A stretch of DNA of 64,000 nt, from assembly GCA_020634015.1 (NCBI GenBank), contig JACKCN010000004.1:186001-250000 (forward strand). The letters are read 5' to 3'. Under the pieces are notes generated by a model. The model worked only from the letters and a program-made list of their open reading frames with translations. It made no database searches and was not told the DNA's origin. The DNA comes from Candidatus Delongbacteria bacterium. GTDB lineage: Bacteria > CAIWAD01. The translations under genes were made by a program, and so were the position numbers. Numbering within the stretch: the stretch's first letter is position 1; each line of letters opens with the position of its first letter. Shown here in pieces: positions 60,747-64,000 of this stretch.

Positions 60747-60775
60747 AAAAGGGGGCGCTCTGTCCGAGCGCCCCC
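60747..60775 (-). terminator. Intrinsic terminator of the beta-barrel protein gene
   Basis: A perfect 10-bp stem GGGGGCGCTC/GAGCGCCCCC (60751-60760 with 60766-60775) is followed on the minus strand by TTTTC, 24 bases after the stop at 60799. It separates this gene from the 36-bp array. Confidence 0.88.
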
Positions 60776-60798
60776 AAAGAGATGCATGCGATTCGATG

Positions 60799-63162
60799 TC
60801 AGAGAGTCTGGGTCATGCGCAGCACGAAGTGCAGATCCTTGTCGCTCAGGTCGGTGTTGTTGCGCTCGCCGCCGTAGAACTGGAAGTCCAGACGCGACTG
60901 CAGACTGAAGCGCGGGAAGGGATTCCAACTGACTTCACCGCCCAGATCGATGCGGGAATAGTCGTCCTTCTGGGAGCTGGTGACCACATTCGTGTCATTG
61001 ACGATGTCGCGCTTGTCACTCAGACTCTGGATGCTGAAGCGAAGTCCCGTGCTGAGCACCTGGGGACGCCATTCGCGTTCCAGCCCCGCGCGCAGGGTCC
61101 ACCAGGCGCGCTCGCCGAGAGTGTCGTCGTCGTACTCGTGGGAAAAGGTGCTGATCGACAACCGGGACTTCATGTGCTCATCAATCTCCGTGTTCAGCCC
61201 CAGGTTGACCTGGATCGTGCTGAAGGCCAGATCGCGCTTGAGCGGGAGCGAGCCGGGGGCACCATCGACCTGGCCGATATCGTCAATCTTCACCTGACGC
61301 TGGATGCTCAGGGAGGCGCGGTGATTCAGTCCAAGCGCCAGCAGATCCTTGCTCACACCCAGCTCCAGCTGGCTCAGGCTCGTGGACAGCTGGTCCTCGT
61401 CACGATGGGCCTCGTTGTCCTCGGCGATGTTGGCCAGACTCAGGTTCAGTTTCAGATCCGTCCCGTGGGGATAGTACCCCGCTCCCAGGCGCAGTTCGTG
61501 ACTGGTGGTCGTTCCCGGACCCAGATCATACTGGCCCTCCAGGTTGTCGTTGGAGAGTGCGTAACCCAAATCCAAGTAGAGTTGCGACTCCATCAGGCGG
61601 ACACGGTCGGTCAGGCGCAGACGCTGGCGGTCGTTGTCCAGAAAGGCATTGCCCAGGGAAATGTAACTGGGGCCGATGCGCTGGAAGTCCAGCTGGAATT
61701 CGTTGCGTGCCACACGGAATCCCAGCCCGGCATCCAGAGCGGCCGAGGAGAAGGGATTGGTGGCGATGTCCATCGGCGAGAGATACTCATTGATGATGAT
61801 GATGTTCTCGTAGTCCTGGGGATTCAGGTCGATGCCCAGGGTGTCACTCATCAGCTCCGCGGAAACCACACCATCCGTGATGTTGGAATTGTACAGGGAC
61901 AGTGCTGCTTCCTGGCGCATCCAGAGCCGGCCCTTGAACAGGGACTGCTTCATCCGGGTGCCGATCACGAAGTTGTCCACCGGGCGGATACCAGCTGCCG
62001 ACGCGTCAATGCTGCCCACGTCGTCGCGCACGGTCATCACGCTCAGTGCCCCGCTGACCGAATTCAGATCGCCGAATCCAATGTCCAGAGCGGTCAGATC
62101 CCGCTGGTAGCTGCCGGCGAAACTGGTCACCGCATCGTAGACAGGGTCCAACGCCTGACGCGTGGCACCGGTCACGAAGCCCAGGCGCGCGTACTTGCTG
62201 TTCAGGCTCAGGTCCACGCCGCGCACACGGGTTCCGGAGAGCATCAGGTTGCCCACCTGGGGCTGGCGATCGCCCAGACCAACCGAGAGCCACTTGCTGG
62301 ACACTTCGGCTTCCACTCGGGACTGGGGCTGCAGCACATCGCTCTCGAAATCCAGAGCTGAAAGCAGCACCCTGCCTCGCCAGCGCCAGTCCTGATAACT
62401 GCCCTGGGCGCGGAATCCACCGCTGTGATACCGGCTCCAGCTGCTGGTGCGACTGTCCACCCGCTGCATGTTGAATTCTTCGAAGGCCTCGGCCGACCAG
62501 TTGCGGGAGGCCAGGGCCACCGCCGCCGCCGTGCTGCCGGTTTCCACGGCGATCCGCTGGGTGGGCAGGGACCGGCCCGTGCGATCCTTGACCCGCAACT
62601 CGATCGTGTGAGTTCCCGGTTGCAGGTTGCCCTGCCAGGTCACCAGCCATGAATCGGACACCACGCCCTCGAGGGAGCGTCCGTCCACACGCAATTCCAG
62701 CGTTGCCAGATCCAGATCATCCACCTGGGGCGAAAAGGCCAGCAGGACTTCGCCGCCAGGGGTGGTCTCCCCCGCCGAGAGCAGCAGAAAGCTCTCGCCT
62801 CCACCGCTGGCCGGATTCAGATTGACGCTGTAGCTGCCGTCTTCAGGCAGGCGTTCCACCATGTCACCGATGGTCAGCTCCACCCAGTACTCCATCCGGA
62901 TGCCCTGCAGGCGCTGGGCCGGTACGCTGAATTCAATGCTGACCGCGTCCTTGTAGCTTGCATCCAGGGCGGGGCCGCCCTGACCGTCCAGCTCAAGATA
63001 CAGCCGTGCACTCGCGGGGATGGCCTCGCCGCCCACGCGAGTGAACACAAGCTGGAGCGGCTTGGCGCCGTCCACCTGGGCGGGCACCTGGTGTGTCCAG
63101 TCGCTGGCAAGGGCCGTGCCCGCCAGCAGAAACAGAAAACACAGCGAGTTCCAGAACTTCAT
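60799..63162 (-). CDS. Large outer-membrane beta-barrel-like protein with N-terminal Ig-like domains
   Basis: The ATG at 63160-63162 (MKFWNSLCFLFLLAGTALAS) follows AAAGGA, giving 787 residues with a signal peptide. Residues ~20-210 are beta-rich Ig-like segments ('WLVTWQGNLQPGTHTIELRV'). The remaining ~550 residues alternate aromatic and polar residues in strand-turn-strand fashion ('RLSISTFSHEYDDDTLGERA', 'FSLQSRLDFQFYGGERNN'), ending 'LHFVLRMTQTL', where terminal hydrophobic residues suit outer-membrane insertion. No known family is recognised. It lies after a FecR-domain gene, 57 bases downstream, in the same orientation. Confidence 0.78.
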   Translation of the reverse strand: MKFWNSLCFLFLLAGTALASDWTHQVPAQVDGAKPLQLVFTRVGGEAIPASARLYLELDGQGGPALDASYKDAVSIEFSVPAQRLQGIRMEYWVELTIGDMVERLPEDGSYSVNLNPASGGGESFLLLSAGETTPGGEVLLAFSPQVDDLDLATLELRVDGRSLEGVVSDSWLVTWQGNLQPGTHTIELRVKDRTGRSLPTQRIAVETGSTAAAVALASRNWSAEAFEEFNMQRVDSRTSSWSRYHSGGFRAQGSYQDWRWRGRVLLSALDFESDVLQPQSRVEAEVSSKWLSVGLGDRQPQVGNLMLSGTRVRGVDLSLNSKYARLGFVTGATRQALDPVYDAVTSFAGSYQRDLTALDIGFGDLNSVSGALSVMTVRDDVGSIDASAAGIRPVDNFVIGTRMKQSLFKGRLWMRQEAALSLYNSNITDGVVSAELMSDTLGIDLNPQDYENIIIINEYLSPMDIATNPFSSAALDAGLGFRVARNEFQLDFQRIGPSYISLGNAFLDNDRQRLRLTDRVRLMESQLYLDLGYALSNDNLEGQYDLGPGTTTSHELRLGAGYYPHGTDLKLNLSLANIAEDNEAHRDEDQLSTSLSQLELGVSKDLLALGLNHRASLSIQRQVKIDDIGQVDGAPGSLPLKRDLAFSTIQVNLGLNTEIDEHMKSRLSISTFSHEYDDDTLGERAWWTLRAGLEREWRPQVLSTGLRFSIQSLSDKRDIVNDTNVVTSSQKDDYSRIDLGGEVSWNPFPRFSLQSRLDFQFYGGERNNTDLSDKDLHFVLRMTQTL

Positions 63163-63218
63163 GGCCTGTCCTTTCCACAAAAGGATCGCGGCGCTCCTGC
63201 GCCGCAACCCGGGTCCTG

Positions 63219-63890
63219 CTACTCGTAATATTCGATGGTCAACATGCTCTGGCGCCCATCCTCATCCTGAAGCGGAATCTGGATGGTGCGCAGTTCCCCG
63301 CGTTCCAGATCCTCCGTGTCATCCCCGGTGGCGTCGCGGACTTCCGCTCCATCGTCGTCGGATGAGCCGATGCGCCCCAGGCTCACGTCCACATTCTCGC
63401 CGCTTTTCTTGCTGAGCAGGTTCACGACACCCTCTTCCGTGATGACATAGGTCAGCCCGCCTTCGCCGATCCGGGTCCACCAGGCGGTACCCTTCACGGA
63501 GGCGACGGAAGTCGGGGTGGCGATGCGCATGCCGGATCCACCGCGACTGACGCGTGTCCAGAGAGTGCCCAGATCCATCTCCACTTCCTTGTCCACCGAC
63601 CGTCCCTGACGCTGACCGTGAAGCACGATCTGGGTCTCGGGCACCAGCTTGAGCTGGCTCTTGTCGTCGGTGAAGATCAGCACCACACGGCCATCGGTCC
63701 CCGTGCGCAGTTTGTCCCCATCATTGAGGCGCATGCCGGTGGTGAGAGCCTCCTCGGCATTGGCCGATGTCACACGCACGGCTTCCCCGGATGCTTTCAC
63801 CACCAGGGCGATGCTCTCGTTGGCCGCTTGCAGTCCCGATGCCAGCAACAGGGACAGCAGCAAGAGAGGCAGCCCGATTCGTCGCAACAT
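63219..63890 (-). CDS. FecR-domain extracytoplasmic protein
   Basis: This 223-residue protein has a signal peptide ('LPLLLLSLLLASGLQAA'). The FecR domain (~25-165) shows 'ALTTGMRLNDGDKLRTGTDG' then 'RVVLIFTDDKSQLKLVPETQ', and 'GGSGMRIATPTSVASVKGTA' then 'WWTRIG...YVITEEG'. The C-terminal 55 residues are acidic and flexible. There is no N-terminal anti-sigma region, so this is not a classical FecR regulator; such stand-alone FecR domains occur in cell-surface or signalling operons. It starts 10 bases after the stop of the gene at the right edge. Confidence 0.88.
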   Translation of the reverse strand: MLRRIGLPLLLLSLLLASGLQAANESIALVVKASGEAVRVTSANAEEALTTGMRLNDGDKLRTGTDGRVVLIFTDDKSQLKLVPETQIVLHGQRQGRSVDKEVEMDLGTLWTRVSRGGSGMRIATPTSVASVKGTAWWTRIGEGGLTYVITEEGVVNLLSKKSGENVDVSLGRIGSSDDDGAEVRDATGDDTEDLERGELRTIQIPLQDEDGRQSMLTIEYYE

Positions 63891-63900
63891 GGTTGATCTC

Positions 63901-64000
63901 CTATTCCAGCCGAAGTCCGGCCAGGTTGAGTTGCCCGTCGGCGATGTCGTTGAAAATCCGCATCAGAGTGGCACTGTCCACCGGCACGCCGTTGAGCAGG
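63901..64000 (-). CDS. C-terminal fragment of a gene cut by the window edge
   Basis: The last 32 residues (ending 'RIFNDIADGQLNLAGLRLE') lie in an open frame closed by TAG at 63901-63903, 10 bases before the FecR-domain gene. The codon pattern fits its neighbours. Too little is present to name it; the 5' part lies beyond 64000. Confidence 0.65.
   Translation of the reverse strand, partial: LLNGVPVDSATLMRIFNDIADGQLNLAGLRLE

Noticed and set aside
59450..60928. 492-codon minus-strand ORF through the 36-bp array
   Set aside because: It overlaps the RAYT gene, its terminator-side neighbour and the beta-barrel gene's terminator in other frames; the open frame is produced by the array.

Overview
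The window is GC-rich (roughly 63-65 % by eye) bacterial chromosome with dense, co-directional operons, many 4-base ATGA stop/start overlaps and very few pseudogene-like stretches. Several secreted proteins end in a FlgD-like/T9SS-type C-terminal domain ('PNPFNPST...' then 'SGVYFATLE'-like). Together with a PorV/PorQ-family outer-membrane protein, a CarboxypepD-reg/TonB receptor and a TatT lipoprotein, this points to a diderm of the FCB superphylum or a neighbouring candidate phylum that is flagellated and rod-shaped (MreBCD/PBP2). The phylum is an inference; no rRNA is present.

Layout. 1-6050: flagellar rod/ring operon, leftward, flgF-flgG-flgA-flgH-flgI-flgJ(SLT fusion)-flgN-flgK (cut by the window edge), with a near-consensus sigma-54 promoter just upstream of flgF. 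6228-8040: a metallo-beta-lactamase-fold hydrolase with its terminator, a 56-bp hairpin repeat array, and tRNA-Arg(CCG). 8096-13228: NtrC-type sigma-54 activator and a propeller sensor kinase lacking a recognisable H-box, divergent from a small XRE regulator across a region with an ATTCTGG operator-like cluster. 13225-18546: mreB-mreC-mreD-mrdA-queG. 18649-20836: purN-purH. 21303-28276 (rightward): OPT transporter, VOC protein, potABCD polyamine-type ABC transporter, and an RRM RNA-binding protein behind a long structured leader.

28410-34527 (leftward): DinB-like protein, two secreted C-terminal-domain proteins, and an RhlE-type helicase with a ~275-residue Gly/Arg/Pro tail. 34.7-38.6 kb is gene-poor apart from an OmpA-family protein: it holds REP-like palindromes, two families of dispersed repeats and a 12-bp minisatellite of about 56 units. 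38676-51384 is one large leftward cluster of eight envelope/secretion genes. 51647-54751 is folD-ddl-pabB. 54814-59239 is a surface-glycan cluster (two glycosyltransferases, a deacetylase-like protein) and an alpha/beta hydrolase. 59344-60716 is a REP-associated tyrosine transposase with an 18-unit, 36-bp array whose hairpin arms are conserved while loops and linkers vary. 60799-64000: a large beta-barrel-like protein, a FecR-domain protein and the end of another gene.

Working links (inference): the NtrC-type activator and the sigma-54 promoter before flgF may form one flagellar control circuit; the transposase may act on the REP-like elements and on its adjacent array; the eight-gene envelope cluster looks like an unassigned surface assembly or uptake machine. 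All coordinates come from reading the sequence; no searches were run.
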